Source of the DNA: Verrucomicrobiales bacterium
Lineage (GTDB): Bacteria > Verrucomicrobiota > Verrucomicrobiia > Verrucomicrobiales > DEV007
Reading direction: 5' to 3'
Assembly: GCA_012960505.1 (NCBI GenBank)
Contig: DUBC01000011.1
Coordinates: forward strand, 35,115-99,114
Length of the DNA: 64,000 nucleotides
In this document: positions 1-8,026 of the stretch, in pieces
Position numbering within the stretch: the first letter of the stretch is position 1
Layout: each line of letters begins with the position of its first letter
The notes under the pieces: generated by a model
Seen by the model: the letters and a program-made list of their open reading frames with translations, nothing else
Told to the model about the DNA's origin: nothing
The model's database searches: none
Made by a program: the position numbers and the translations under genes

Positions 1-66
1 AATGGCCTTCAAATTCTCCGTCCCAACGCAGGAAAGAATCAACAAGCAGCTAAAGGTCACCTTCAT
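1..66 (-). CDS. Start of a putative lipoprotein gene, cut by the window edge
   Basis: On the minus strand an ATG at 66-64 opens a frame that stays open for 22 codons to the window edge. The peptide begins MKVTFSCLLILSC, a short positively charged start, a hydrophobic stretch and a lipobox-like LILSC ending in Cys13, as expected of a signal peptidase II substrate. The frame continues off the window, so the mature protein and its function are unknown. It lies just downstream of, and on the same strand as, the YwqK-like lipoprotein gene at 139-627. Seen: start and lipobox. Inferred: a membrane-anchored lipoprotein. Confidence 0.45.
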   Translation of the reverse strand, partial: MKVTFSCLLILSCVGTENLKAI

Positions 67-138
67 TAATTTATAGGATGGGCGAAAATATTTGTGCCGC
101 AAGTGCAAACCGATTAATTAAGGGCCCCTTTCTTCTCG

Positions 139-627
139 TTATATACCGAGATCTTTAGGGATCTGATCTCCTACCTTTTCCTCAACCTCTTCATCATCTT
201 TGTAGAGGACTTGCTTAGTTGGGACGCCCTTTTCGTCCCAATATGTTGTGATTCCGTGGCGCATATTTTCTTTGTATTGCTTATAGGTACTACGTTGTCC
301 ATTTTCCCACCATTCCTCTATGATCCCGTCGAGCATTCCGTCCACGAACTGGTAACGGCTCTTTAATTTGCCGTCAGTATGATGCTGAACAGCTGTTCCA
401 GTGAAGCCTTTGCCGTCCTTCGTGAAAAGGCCCTTATCGTATCCTAAATCTTTGTAAGGAAATTCGTCAGGGGCTTTCTCTTCAATGATGGCTCCAGGAG
501 GAGCCACTTTGGCCGTATCCTTATCTGTTTCATTTTTGGATGAACTGGCGGGATTATCCTTTGAGCAGGAAATACAAATGATGGAGGCGATTGTCAGTTC
601 TAAGAGAATAATTAGACTCAGTTTCAT
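139..627 (-). CDS. YwqK/MORN-type lipoprotein
   Basis: 162 aa. The N terminus has a hydrophobic stretch ending IICISC, a plausible lipobox with Cys21, followed by a Ser/Lys/Asp-rich linker to about residue 50. The rest carries MORN-like repeats of the YwqK type, with phrases such as FTGTAVQHHTDGKLKSRYQF, DGMLDGIIEEWWENGQ and MRHGITTYWDEKG; each has the G-x-x-x-x-W/Y-x-x-x-G pattern. The family is often labelled 'toxin-antitoxin YwqK antitoxin', but no toxin partner is visible here, so that label should not be taken as function. Likely an outer-membrane or periplasm-facing beta-repeat lipoprotein. A decayed relative lies at 21260-21400. Confidence 0.7.
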   Translation of the reverse strand: MKLSLIILLELTIASIICISCSKDNPASSSKNETDKDTAKVAPPGAIIEEKAPDEFPYKDLGYDKGLFTKDGKGFTGTAVQHHTDGKLKSRYQFVDGMLDGIIEEWWENGQRSTYKQYKENMRHGITTYWDEKGVPTKQVLYKDDEEVEEKVGDQIPKDLGI

Positions 628-688
628 AAGATATTTTGTGGGCTCTTTTTATTGTAACTTAAGGAAGAGGCTTGAGGGAGTCTGCGGC

Positions 689-1093
689 TTACGATCCGAC
701 GGAATTGCAGCAGAGGGCTATTGCGACAACATAACCGATCCTGCATAATATATGTAGTACCTGATCAGAATGAATGTTTGTGATTCCTTCGCATTTTAGG
801 AAATCGATAATCCAATGGAGAACCAGTTCGATGAGTCCAATGATAAATGATCCGGTAATGGCCCAAACGGCTCCGGCGTGCATTAATGAATGAGCAGTTA
901 GGCAGTGAACCCAGAGCAGGGGCGGGGTCGTTTCGTCCCCCTTGCAATGACGGTTCTTATATTTTGCAAGGAAATCACCCTGCAACGGATAATCGAAGAG
1001 GACATGAGCAATGATCAGAGCGAATAGAATCTGCAGTCCGGCTCCGACATTGCCGCTACTCTGTAATATTTCTATTTGTTCAGGAAAAAACAT
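689..1093 (-). CDS. DUF3307-like integral membrane protein
   Basis: 134 aa with about four hydrophobic segments (roughly residues 18-35, 62-80, 82-100 and 112-130). The pattern of an H-x-x-x-D-x-x-L-Q element near residue 30 (AHVLFDYPLQGDFLA), a central H-x-x-x-H (TAHSLMHAGAVWA) and a late IDFLK...H-x-D-Q...H matches the DUF3307 family as I know it. No biochemical role is established. The conserved His and Asp residues in or near the membrane suggest metal or proton chemistry, but that is inference. The same-strand neighbour at 1126-1584 is a cyclic-nucleotide-binding-like protein; the two may be co-transcribed, with only about 30 bases between them. Confidence 0.65.
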   Translation of the reverse strand: MFFPEQIEILQSSGNVGAGLQILFALIIAHVLFDYPLQGDFLAKYKNRHCKGDETTPPLLWVHCLTAHSLMHAGAVWAITGSFIIGLIELVLHWIIDFLKCEGITNIHSDQVLHILCRIGYVVAIALCCNSVGS

Positions 1094-1125
1094 CTCCCTT
1101 TATGATGCTTTTGACAGTGCTAATT

Positions 1126-1584
1126 TTAAAGGACTTTCTCATTCGCGGCCCTCAGTCGGCCGGCTAATCCTTTTGCAAGTGAGGATACAAATTCTAGTGC
1201 CTGAGTCGGATGGGTTTTACAGAAGGCTTCGAATGATTCGGGTGTCACTTTCAGTGCTGAGGCGTTTCTCATGGCCTTGACTGAAGCGCTGGCTTTATTT
1301 TCGGAGTCAAATAATGTCACTTCTCCAATAAATTCTCCGGGTTCAATTCTCCCTAGGAGCCTCTGAGGGGCTTGCTCATTCGCGTGGCTTATTGCATGAA
1401 ATACACCAGAAATCGTGAAGTAAAGAGCGTCAGGCTCTCCTCCTTGTGTAACAATAAGTGTATCCTCCTTATAATTAAGGACTTCCGAAAAGCTTTCGCT
1501 TGTCAGGAGAGCTCTAGTTTCGGCACTGACTCCATTTTCTTCTGAAAGGAGGCCTTGATTAAGTAGTTCTTCTAAGTCAGACAT
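1126..1584 (-). CDS. Cyclic-nucleotide-binding-domain protein without DNA-binding domain
   Basis: 152 aa, essentially one cNMP-binding (Crp-type) beta-roll. Residues about 40-125 contain the hallmarks: EDTLIVTQGGEPDALYFTIS (first strands and turn), PGEFIGEVTLFDSENKASAS (phosphate-binding cassette region, with GE conserved but the usual RxA replaced by KAS-type residues), then a helix ending near FEAFCKTHP. There is no helix-turn-helix after the beta-roll, so this is not a complete Crp/Fnr regulator. It may be a stand-alone sensor or partner subunit. The altered cassette makes true cAMP binding uncertain. It precedes the DUF3307 gene on the same strand. Confidence 0.75.
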   Translation of the reverse strand: MSDLEELLNQGLLSEENGVSAETRALLTSESFSEVLNYKEDTLIVTQGGEPDALYFTISGVFHAISHANEQAPQRLLGRIEPGEFIGEVTLFDSENKASASVKAMRNASALKVTPESFEAFCKTHPTQALEFVSSLAKGLAGRLRAANEKVL

Positions 1585-1699
1585 TCTGAATGATGGCTCT
1601 TTAAAGGCCTTTCTTCAAGGCGTAAAGTAAGGACATTACTGTATCTATATTATTTCTTACTTGCATTTGGCAACAATATGGATACGTATTCCCCCCCCT

Positions 1700-1969
1700 A
1701 TGGCTAAGAAAAGCTGGATAGAACGCAATAAGAAAAAGCAAAGAGCAGTGGCAAAATATGCCAAGGCACGCGCTGAGCTTAAGGAAAAAGGAGACTATAT
1801 AGGTTTATCCATGCTTCCTCGCAATGCTAGTCCTTGCCGAGTCGTTAATCGCTGTGAGGTGACTGGTCGCCGTCATGGATTTCTTCGTCGTTTTAAAATG
1901 TCCAGAATCACTTTTCGTGAGTTAGCATCCGAGGGCGTGTTGCCAGGAGTTACCAAATCGAGCTGGTAA
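1700..1969 (+). CDS. rpsN: 30S ribosomal protein S14, zinc-free type
   Basis: 89 aa starting [14 protein letters not shown] at the ATG of 1700; an earlier in-frame ATG at 1661 would add an unlikely Pro-rich leader. The C-terminal half, [18 protein letters not shown] then [26 protein letters not shown] sequence, is the S14 signature that sits in the 30S head. Two Cys remain (PCR and RCE), but the CxxC-x(n)-CxxC zinc ribbon is absent, so this is the C-minus class. It stands alone between a cNMP-binding gene and an FmdB-like gene, whereas rpsN normally lies between rplE and rpsH. That slot (61160-61197) is empty in this window. Confidence 0.93.
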   Translation: MAKKSWIERNKKKQRAVAKYAKARAELKEKGDYIGLSMLPRNASPCRVVNRCEVTGRRHGFLRRFKMSRITFRELASEGVLPGVTKSSW

Positions 1970-2085
1970 CTGTTTTTGAAAGAGCCCTCCGAGTCAAAGT
2001 TGTTGTTTTCACTGGAGCTTTAACAGGTTAAGTTCATTTCATTAAAGAAGCGCCGATCTCAGCTCGTCCTTACTCGCCAATTAAG

Positions 2086-2337
2086 ATGCCAATTTATGAA
2101 TACATCTCGGAAGATCAGAGCAAAGGCTGCAAGGTCTGCTCGGATGGTTTTGAGTTGAGGCGTCCCATTGATAGGGCCCCTCTCACGGCGTGCCCGATTT
2201 GTAAGAAGCCGGTCCGAAAATTAATCTCCTCAATAAATACTCCCAAAATAACAAAGCCACTTTCAGTTTCCGATGCTAAGTCTGCTGGGTTTACTGTTTT
2301 GGAAAAGCGGGACGAGGGAACTTACGAGAAATTATGA
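2086..2337 (+). CDS. FmdB-family zinc-ribbon protein
   Basis: 83 aa starting MPIYEYISED. It has the FmdB-type layout: an MPxYEY start, then CKVC around residues 16-19 and CPIC around residues 37-40, together a four-Cys zinc ribbon, followed by a low-complexity tail. The family was named from a putative regulator of formamidase but occurs widely as a small protein of unknown function. The first CxxC follows SKG rather than the usual CxxCGHxFE, and no His completes the site, so binding would be by four Cys. The gene lies 116 bases after rpsN on the same strand and could share its transcript. Confidence 0.75.
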   Translation: MPIYEYISEDQSKGCKVCSDGFELRRPIDRAPLTACPICKKPVRKLISSINTPKITKPLSVSDAKSAGFTVLEKRDEGTYEKL

Positions 2338-2382
2338 TTTTCAGCTATGGAAGTGTTGCAGTCTCATGCGATTTCCAGTTGA

Positions 2383-3681
2383 ATGATTTATCAGATGGAG
2401 TCTGATCAATACTTCGGCGATCTTGATGAAGAGATCCGCTACTCAATGAAGGCTAGGCCAAGGCGTTGGCTGGGCCTCTTTGCTGGACTTGTGGTTGGAG
2501 TCGTTCTCGGAATATTGTCATCAAATACATTCGTTGAATTTACTTTTTGGATCCTTTTGGGATGTTCTACTGCTTGCGTGTCTTGGGTCATTGTATTGTT
2601 GGCTTCTTTGATTGGCGGCTCACTGTGCAATAGACTCGGTCTTCGTGCCCGGACATTGCCCCGAATTTTCAGATTCCTCGGTATATTAATTGCTAGTGTA
2701 GGATTTGCTTGCCTCTTGGGTGTGATTTTCAAATCGAGGGGCCTCGGGATCGGACTCACTCTCGCTCCAACGATCTTTTTTATTTGTGTTTACTGGACCA
2801 TGCCCCGTGGCCAGAGCTTTGGATTAATGTCTATCTTGCTTGTAGGAGCCTTATTCTTTATTTCAAGCTTGAAGCTCTTTACTGTTCCGGCATTAGAAAA
2901 GCCCCCGACAGTGTTAGAGAAGGATGATTCAGTTCATGATAGGAAGGACATTATCAGGGTACTCACTTTGAATCTTCGTGGATCAGGTATTTTGCAGAGG
3001 GAGGGAATCAAAGATTCAAAAAGATTGGCCCAGGTTGTAGGGCCCTTAGATGTTGATGTAGTGCTTTTGCAGGGGCTCGAGTCTAAGGAATTTTTGAGTG
3101 GGCTTGTATCTGAACTTGGCAAGGACTGGTCAGCAAATGAGGTTCCAGATGAGGATAACTCCACAGCAATTATTAGTAAGTTTAATGGGCAATTGGAATC
3201 CTTAGCCGAGCCCAATTACGGGATAACTATATTTGGCATTTTGAGAAACAATAAGGTGATCCGGTTTGTGAGCTGCGAGCCGGTAGCGGATAACAGTTCA
3301 AGGAACAGGAGGCAAATGGTAGATTGGCTACTGAGTGAATGTCGGAAATCAGGTGAATCAGTAGTGGTCGCTGGAAATTTTTATTTCAATCCTAATGACC
3401 GTTGGAATTTAATCTCTCCTATGCTCACTGACTCAATTTCTATTGATCGGGCAAGTTGGAGAGTGCTTGGCCTCTTGGGTGATGTCATTAGTTATAGGCA
3501 CTCTGATCCTCTTGGCGTTTTTTCGTGGAAGTTACATAAGAATAGAGAATGGATAATTGTCGATCCGAGCATTGAAATTGTAGAGACTTCCTTGTCAGGT
3601 ATTTCTTTGGACGAGGGGAACGCTTTAGTTTTCAGTCTCAAGCCGACCGTTCAGAAGAAAAGTAAACCCGAGGACAGTTAG
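2383..3681 (+). CDS. Membrane protein with degenerate endonuclease/exonuclease/phosphatase domain
   Basis: 432 aa. Residues about 25-165 hold roughly five hydrophobic segments (near 30-50, 52-75, 95-115, 122-140 and 147-165). After a linker, residues 188-430 resemble the EEP (DNase I/sphingomyelinase-type) fold: RVLTLNLRGSG (the first Asn), VDVVLLQGLES (where the catalytic Glu sits), AIISKFNG and VVVAGNFYFNPNDRW. The last normally reads GDFN and here has GNFY; the terminal D-H pair is replaced by IIVDP with no His. Catalysis is therefore doubtful. The start at 2383 is used, but an in-frame ATG at 2395 is equally possible. It is probably an inner-membrane protein with an external EEP-like domain. 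Confidence 0.6.
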   Translation: MIYQMESDQYFGDLDEEIRYSMKARPRRWLGLFAGLVVGVVLGILSSNTFVEFTFWILLGCSTACVSWVIVLLASLIGGSLCNRLGLRARTLPRIFRFLGILIASVGFACLLGVIFKSRGLGIGLTLAPTIFFICVYWTMPRGQSFGLMSILLVGALFFISSLKLFTVPALEKPPTVLEKDDSVHDRKDIIRVLTLNLRGSGILQREGIKDSKRLAQVVGPLDVDVVLLQGLESKEFLSGLVSELGKDWSANEVPDEDNSTAIISKFNGQLESLAEPNYGITIFGILRNNKVIRFVSCEPVADNSSRNRRQMVDWLLSECRKSGESVVVAGNFYFNPNDRWNLISPMLTDSISIDRASWRVLGLLGDVISYRHSDPLGVFSWKLHKNREWIIVDPSIEIVETSLSGISLDEGNALVFSLKPTVQKKSKPEDS

Positions 3682-3727
3682 GGAGTGGGCTTTTGAATGT
3701 TTTTGTAATTAATAAGTAAATTAAAAG

Positions 3728-4099
3728 ATGAATACAGAAGATCTTAACCATGTCGCCCTCCACGTGTCTGATTTAGATGAGAGTAGAAAATTTTATGGAG
3801 AATTGCTCGGACTTGAAAAAATAAAGAGGCCTGACTTTAATTTTCCGGGAGAATGGTACCGCCTAGGCGAGTCTCAGGAGCTTCATTTAATTGCGGGAAG
3901 AGAGGATGAGATGAATTCATCTTCTCGTGGAAATCACTATGCTTTAGGCGTAAAATCCATGAACGAGGCAGAGGCGTATCTTGCAGAGAAGGGAGTCCCA
4001 CACACTCCTAGGCAAGTTCGTCCTGATGGGGCCTTTCAGATCTACTGTGAAGATCCTGACGGGTACTGGATTGAGTTTTGCCAAAATAATATCGGCTAA
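3728..4099 (+). CDS. VOC-family (glyoxalase/dioxygenase-like) protein
   Basis: 123 aa, two beta-alpha-beta-beta-beta halves typical of the vicinal oxygen chelate superfamily. Metal-binding candidates are His8 in LNHVALHV, His54 in ELHLIAG, His70 in GNHYALGV and Glu117 in GYWIEFCQ, the usual H/H/H/E-type positions. The phrases KFYGELLGLEKI and YCEDPDGYWIEF are family hallmarks. Family members act as glyoxalases, fosfomycin-type transferases or ring-cleaving dioxygenases; the substrate cannot be read from sequence. It sits between the EEP membrane protein and the ThuA protein on the same strand, about 45 bases from each, and may share their transcript. Confidence 0.85.
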   Translation: MNTEDLNHVALHVSDLDESRKFYGELLGLEKIKRPDFNFPGEWYRLGESQELHLIAGREDEMNSSSRGNHYALGVKSMNEAEAYLAEKGVPHTPRQVRPDGAFQIYCEDPDGYWIEFCQNNIG

Positions 4100-4146
4100 T
4101 CTTTTGGCTTTTCACTGTTGCCAAGGCTGTCTAAATTATTACTTCA

Positions 4147-5067
4147 ATGATTAAACGAATATTACCTCTATTTATTGCTACTATTGCTCTTCTCGGTGCC
4201 GCAGGGCTTGGAATTTCTAAGTCAGGGGCCGGTGACAAGATCCGGGTCCTGATTATTGATGGGAGAAACAATCATAACTGGAAGGACACAACACCATTCC
4301 TCCAGAAGCAACTCGAGGGGACTGGCAAGTTCCAGGTCAGTGTTGCCACGACTCCGCCGAACGGAGCCAAGGCAGAGGACTGGGGTTCATTCAATCCTGA
4401 TTTCAGTAAATGTGATGTTGTGCTGAGTAATTATAATGGAGCGAAGTGGGAGCCCGAGTCAGTACGTAAATCTTTTGAGAAATTTCTTAATGATGGAGGA
4501 GCGCTAGTGAACGTGCATGCTGCTAATAATGCACATAAAGGATGGATCGGTTTTGAGGAGGCCACGGGCCTTCTCTGGAGAGGCAATAAAGATGGTGCTC
4601 GTTTGTATCTTGATGAGGTCGGTAAACTTTTGAAAATTGAAGTAGGCAAGGGCCGAGGCGCCGGTCATGGGCCTCAGCACGAATACATCGTTCAGATGCG
4701 CGACTCAACGCATCCGATCACTAAGGGCATTCCTAAGGAATGGCTCCATGGAAAAGATGAGCTTTATCATGGCCAACGAGGCCCTGCCAAGGACATGGAG
4801 ATTCTGGCGACGGCCTTTTCGGATAGTAAGAAGGGCGGGACCGGTGTTCATGAGCCTATGCTTTGGACTATTCCTGTAGGTGAGGGAGTGGCAGTCACTA
4901 ATGTCCTTGGTCATGTTGGAGGTAACGGCAAGAGCATGCCGGCCATGAAGTGTGTCGGATTCCTGACACTCGTAGCACGTTCATGTGAATGGGCAGTGAC
5001 GGGCAAAGTTACGATCCCTGTTCCAGGGAACTTTCCTGACGATAAGAAGGTCAGTCTCGTTGATTAA
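4147..5067 (+). CDS. Exported ThuA-domain protein
   Basis: 306 aa. Residues 1-25 form a signal peptide (MIKRILPLFIATIALLGAAG). The body is a ThuA-like flavodoxin/glutamine-amidotransferase-type fold: RVLIIDGRNNHNW with the ThuA-typical HNW, CDVVLSNYNG, FLNDGGALVNVHAANN, HPITKGIPKEWLHGKDELYH and PVGEGVAVTNVLGHVGG. ThuA proteins accompany trehalose and other sugar catabolism in some bacteria, and exported versions are abundant in Verrucomicrobiota and Planctomycetota. The biochemical activity of the exported forms is not firmly established. It points towards pyrD, which is on the opposite strand and ends about 25 bases away. Confidence 0.85.
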   Translation: MIKRILPLFIATIALLGAAGLGISKSGAGDKIRVLIIDGRNNHNWKDTTPFLQKQLEGTGKFQVSVATTPPNGAKAEDWGSFNPDFSKCDVVLSNYNGAKWEPESVRKSFEKFLNDGGALVNVHAANNAHKGWIGFEEATGLLWRGNKDGARLYLDEVGKLLKIEVGKGRGAGHGPQHEYIVQMRDSTHPITKGIPKEWLHGKDELYHGQRGPAKDMEILATAFSDSKKGGTGVHEPMLWTIPVGEGVAVTNVLGHVGGNGKSMPAMKCVGFLTLVARSCEWAVTGKVTIPVPGNFPDDKKVSLVD

Positions 5068-5092
5068 TAGGCTGTATTAATAGACTTTTTCC

Positions 5093-6115
5093 TTAATCTT
5101 CTATTTTTGCCAGTTGCTTTATCAGTGCAGGTCCTTGGTATATTAGTCCGGTGTAGACTTGTATCAGAGAGGCTCCCGCTGAGAGCTTTTCTTCTGCGTC
5201 TTTTTTGGAATTAATTCCGCCCACTCCGATGATTGGAACCTTGTCCTTAAGTTCTGTGTGGAGTTTAGCTATCACTTCATTGCTTCTTGCGTTGAGCGGT
5301 GACCCGCTCAGTCCTCCCTTCTCATCGGACAGTAGGTGATCGCTAATGTTCTTTCGTGAGATAGTAGTGTTCGTTGCAATGACCGCGTCGATTTGTAAGT
5401 CGATGAACAAGTCACTCAGGTCCTTGATTTGATCATCTCCCATGTCCGGATCAATCTTCACGGCGACCGGAACATTCTTCCCTGTGTCTTCTTTTAGTTT
5501 TTCTTTCTCATCCATTAGTGGAGACAGGAGTTCTCGAGCGAACTTTGGAGTTTGTAGTTCACGTAATCCGGAAGTGTTAGGAGATGAAACGTTCACTGCA
5601 ATGTAATCTGCATGGTCATAAGATTTTCTGAAGCAGTGAAGATAATCATCCAGTGCATTCTCGTTCGGAGTGCTTTTATTTTTCCCTATATTAATTCCGA
5701 GGATCCCATCGAATCCTTTTCGTGATTTCTGTATGTTATCAAGAGCACTTTCTATTCCGGGGTTATTAAAACCCATGCGATTAATGATTGCTTGATGCTC
5801 GCGAACGCGGAAGAGCCTAGGTTTAGGGTTTCCGTCTTGAGCCCGTGGAGTGATTGTTCCCACTTCGACAAAGCCAAAGCCCATCGAGCCGAAACCTGCA
5901 ATGCAGTTACCTGATTTATCGAGTCCGGCAGCGAGTCCGACCCGGTTAGGGAAGTTCAAACCCATTACTTTGACCGGCTCTTGTCGGACATTTGGCCTTA
6001 GAAAAGAGGTAATTCCTAGCCTCTGAGCGATGCGTAGGCCGCTCAGCGTCAGATGGTGAGCTCTTTCGGCATCGAGTCTGAATAGCAAGGATCGAGCAAT
6101 TTTATAAAAATTCAC
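5093..6115 (-). CDS. pyrD: Dihydroorotate dehydrogenase (quinone), class 2
   Basis: 340 aa. It oxidises dihydroorotate to orotate with FMN and passes electrons to quinone; fourth step of UMP synthesis, at the inner face of the membrane. The N-terminal helical region (residues 1-40, SLLFRLDAERAHHLTLSG) is the class 2 membrane-docking extension. Then come NRVGLAAGLDKSGN, GFVEVGTITPRAQDGNPKPR and VNVSSPNTSGLR with the class 2 catalytic Ser, then KIDPDM, ATNTT and PIIGVGGI with the FMN phosphate loop. Length is normal. It is divergent from the purC-to-pyrF operon across a 126-base gap, so the gap probably carries promoters for both. Confidence 0.95.
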   Translation of the reverse strand: MNFYKIARSLLFRLDAERAHHLTLSGLRIAQRLGITSFLRPNVRQEPVKVMGLNFPNRVGLAAGLDKSGNCIAGFGSMGFGFVEVGTITPRAQDGNPKPRLFRVREHQAIINRMGFNNPGIESALDNIQKSRKGFDGILGINIGKNKSTPNENALDDYLHCFRKSYDHADYIAVNVSSPNTSGLRELQTPKFARELLSPLMDEKEKLKEDTGKNVPVAVKIDPDMGDDQIKDLSDLFIDLQIDAVIATNTTISRKNISDHLLSDEKGGLSGSPLNARSNEVIAKLHTELKDKVPIIGVGGINSKKDAEEKLSAGASLIQVYTGLIYQGPALIKQLAKIED

Positions 6116-6241
6116 GGTAATAAGTGCTGTTTTGCCACATTTTTTATTAATTTAAGATATCTTGAATATTTTGCGTGACATATCATTTCTGGTTGCTAAA
6201 TCTCGGCTCATACAAAATATAAAATACAAATTAAACTTCAG
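6116..6241. promoter_or_regulatory. Divergent promoter region between pyrD and the pur-pyr operon
   Basis: This 126-base AT-rich gap separates the divergent starts of pyrD and purC. On the plus strand TTGCTA near 6194 followed about 17-19 bases later by AATATAAAAT is a possible sigma-70-type -35/-10 pair just upstream of purC. I see no clear PurR, PurBox or guanine/purine-riboswitch structure. The prediction rests on position and weak hexamers only. Confidence 0.35.
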
Positions 6242-7555
6242 ATGGGTAATTACCAAGAAGCAATTCGTCAAGTCTCCTTAGAAAACATGAATGAGCCATT
6301 TTATGAGGGCTCTGTTCAGAAATTATATGCTATCCCTGATGAGCCCGATTATATGGTCACGGAAACGACTGCTGGGGGATCAGTTTTTGATGTAGGAACA
6401 ATTTTCGCGATTGATGGTAGTGATGTAGCGAGGGCAGTCTTTAGGCATGTTCTTTTTACAAATCTATCAAAGCCAGAAACCTGGCAAGAGGTGCGTGAGG
6501 CTGTCAATTTAGCAGATGGGTTAGATCCGAAGATGAAGGAGATCTTATTGGAGGGAACCATAGATAAGTTAACCTCAGTCGGTGGGGTCACGCACCATTG
6601 CGGCATGGTTGATGCGAAGACCGGAGAAGTTTCGCATGAGGGCCTCCCCGAGAATGAGAGCGCTTTCAACATTGTTCGAAGATTCAAGATAGAGAAACCT
6701 GACCAGGATAAGTTCCTGAAGCATTCTTTTTACGATTACAGTAAATTCAATGATCTGGACCGTAACGTTGTTCCTCTCGAATGCATTGTCAGGTTCGGTA
6801 TCACGAGTGGAAGTTCTGTTTTTAAGAAGTACTTAAAACTTTCGAATTCTGATAAAAGAAAATTTGAGTTGGAGCTTGGGGCCAATGGTCCGCTAACTGC
6901 CTGGGAGTATCTGACGACTCCGATCGTAGACTTTACCAGCAAATATGAACCCGAAGATCGAGCAGTAACGAAACAAGAAGCGCATAATATGTCAGGGCTT
7001 GACGCGGAGACCTTCGCTGAGCTTGGTAAGTTAGCTATTCTGGGAGGCTGGGCCGTCAGGGTGATGGTTGAGAAGATGGGACTTCAGTTGTGGGACTTGA
7101 AATGGGAATTTGCCAGAGACGGTGATGATCTTGTCTTCGTAGATACCATTGATACGGATTCTTTCAGGGCAACTTCAATACTTGAAGATGATGGTGACAG
7201 AATCGTGATTCACTATAATAAGCAGGCTATGCGCGATTATTACAAGATTGCCCATTCTGATTGGCTCAGCGCTATTAATGAAGCGAAGGAGCAGGGCAGA
7301 GCAGAGGGAGTGCCTTTCGTTGAAATTTTAAAAGCGAGACAAGAATCGGGCGATGCGCCGAAAGACCCAGTCGTTGATGAGGCGTTCTTAGTCATTCAGG
7401 TGGACAAGATGAATCTGATAAAGGATTGCATTCTGAGTCGTCGTGAAAGTGACGAGGCCGCTGCAGCGCTTGAGGATTGCGGCAAAATAGAGGTCGACTT
7501 TTACACTGGCAATGGTCATAGGGATGCTCTGAAAGAACTTAACGGATTGGCCTAA
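6242..7555 (+). CDS. purC: Phosphoribosylaminoimidazole-succinocarboxamide synthase, long form
   Basis: 437 aa, much longer than the about 240-aa enzyme of E. coli. SAICAR synthetase joins CAIR and aspartate using ATP. Signature parts are visible: EGSVQKLYAI at residues 22-31 (nucleotide-binding start), VPLECIVRFGITSGSSVFKKY (matching VPLEVVVRN..AGS), and GLQLWDLKWEF plus VDTIDTDSFRA (matching the ADEISPD region). Extra segments of unknown role lie around residues 80-160 and after 340. It is the first gene of the pur-pyr operon; the stop is 9 bases before purS. The identity is well supported by motifs and context, though the substrate was not tested by comparison. Confidence 0.85.
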   Translation: MGNYQEAIRQVSLENMNEPFYEGSVQKLYAIPDEPDYMVTETTAGGSVFDVGTIFAIDGSDVARAVFRHVLFTNLSKPETWQEVREAVNLADGLDPKMKEILLEGTIDKLTSVGGVTHHCGMVDAKTGEVSHEGLPENESAFNIVRRFKIEKPDQDKFLKHSFYDYSKFNDLDRNVVPLECIVRFGITSGSSVFKKYLKLSNSDKRKFELELGANGPLTAWEYLTTPIVDFTSKYEPEDRAVTKQEAHNMSGLDAETFAELGKLAILGGWAVRVMVEKMGLQLWDLKWEFARDGDDLVFVDTIDTDSFRATSILEDDGDRIVIHYNKQAMRDYYKIAHSDWLSAINEAKEQGRAEGVPFVEILKARQESGDAPKDPVVDEAFLVIQVDKMNLIKDCILSRRESDEAAAALEDCGKIEVDFYTGNGHRDALKELNGLA

Positions 7556-7564
7556 ATTAAATTA

Positions 7565-8026
7565 ATGGAAAAAATCAGCGCTGAAGTAATTGGTAAATTT
7601 GAATCAGAGGGAGATGCGAATAAGCTCGTGTATGCCCCTTTGAATGCTCCGGTCAAGTACCGTCGGACCAGAGTTTACATGCTTGAGTATGAGGGGAAGT
7701 TAGAATTCGCTAAGAATTTTGTGCAAAGGTGCTTGGTCGATGATTATGCGGACGAGGTTTTCTACACGAGTGAACCGGCCGTTCAGGATTTTTCTTTCTA
7801 CATTGATTACGGAATGAAGCCTGGGGCTCTGGACCTTGAAAAGGAGGCCATTCTTTCAAGTCACAAAAGCACGGAAGGGTTCGATATCGTTTCGCTTAAG
7901 CTAGTCCAGCGCATTTATATTTTCTCTGACCCTTCAATAACCTCTGAGCGTTTTGTGCGTGATGTTTGTAACCCAGCAATTCACGTCTGGAGCGTGACTG
8001 ATTCTAATGGACAAAAAGTTGCCTGA
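7565..8026 (+). CDS. purS: PurS-like subunit of FGAM synthase, double length
   Basis: 153 aa. The second half resembles PurS: FYIDYGMKPGALDLEKEAI, then FDIVSLKLVQRIYIF, the beta-alpha-beta pattern in which PurS begins V.V.LKPGVLDP and later has V...R.GK. Ordinary PurS is about 80 aa and dimerises; this protein is twice that. The first half (RTRVYMLEYEGKLEFAKNFV) could be a second, diverged copy, which would make a single-chain dimer as in the N-terminal domain of large PurL. PurS bridges PurL and PurQ. The gene overlaps purL by 20 bases, strong context for this role. Domain duplication is inference. Confidence 0.7.
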   Translation: MEKISAEVIGKFESEGDANKLVYAPLNAPVKYRRTRVYMLEYEGKLEFAKNFVQRCLVDDYADEVFYTSEPAVQDFSFYIDYGMKPGALDLEKEAILSSHKSTEGFDIVSLKLVQRIYIFSDPSITSERFVRDVCNPAIHVWSVTDSNGQKVA

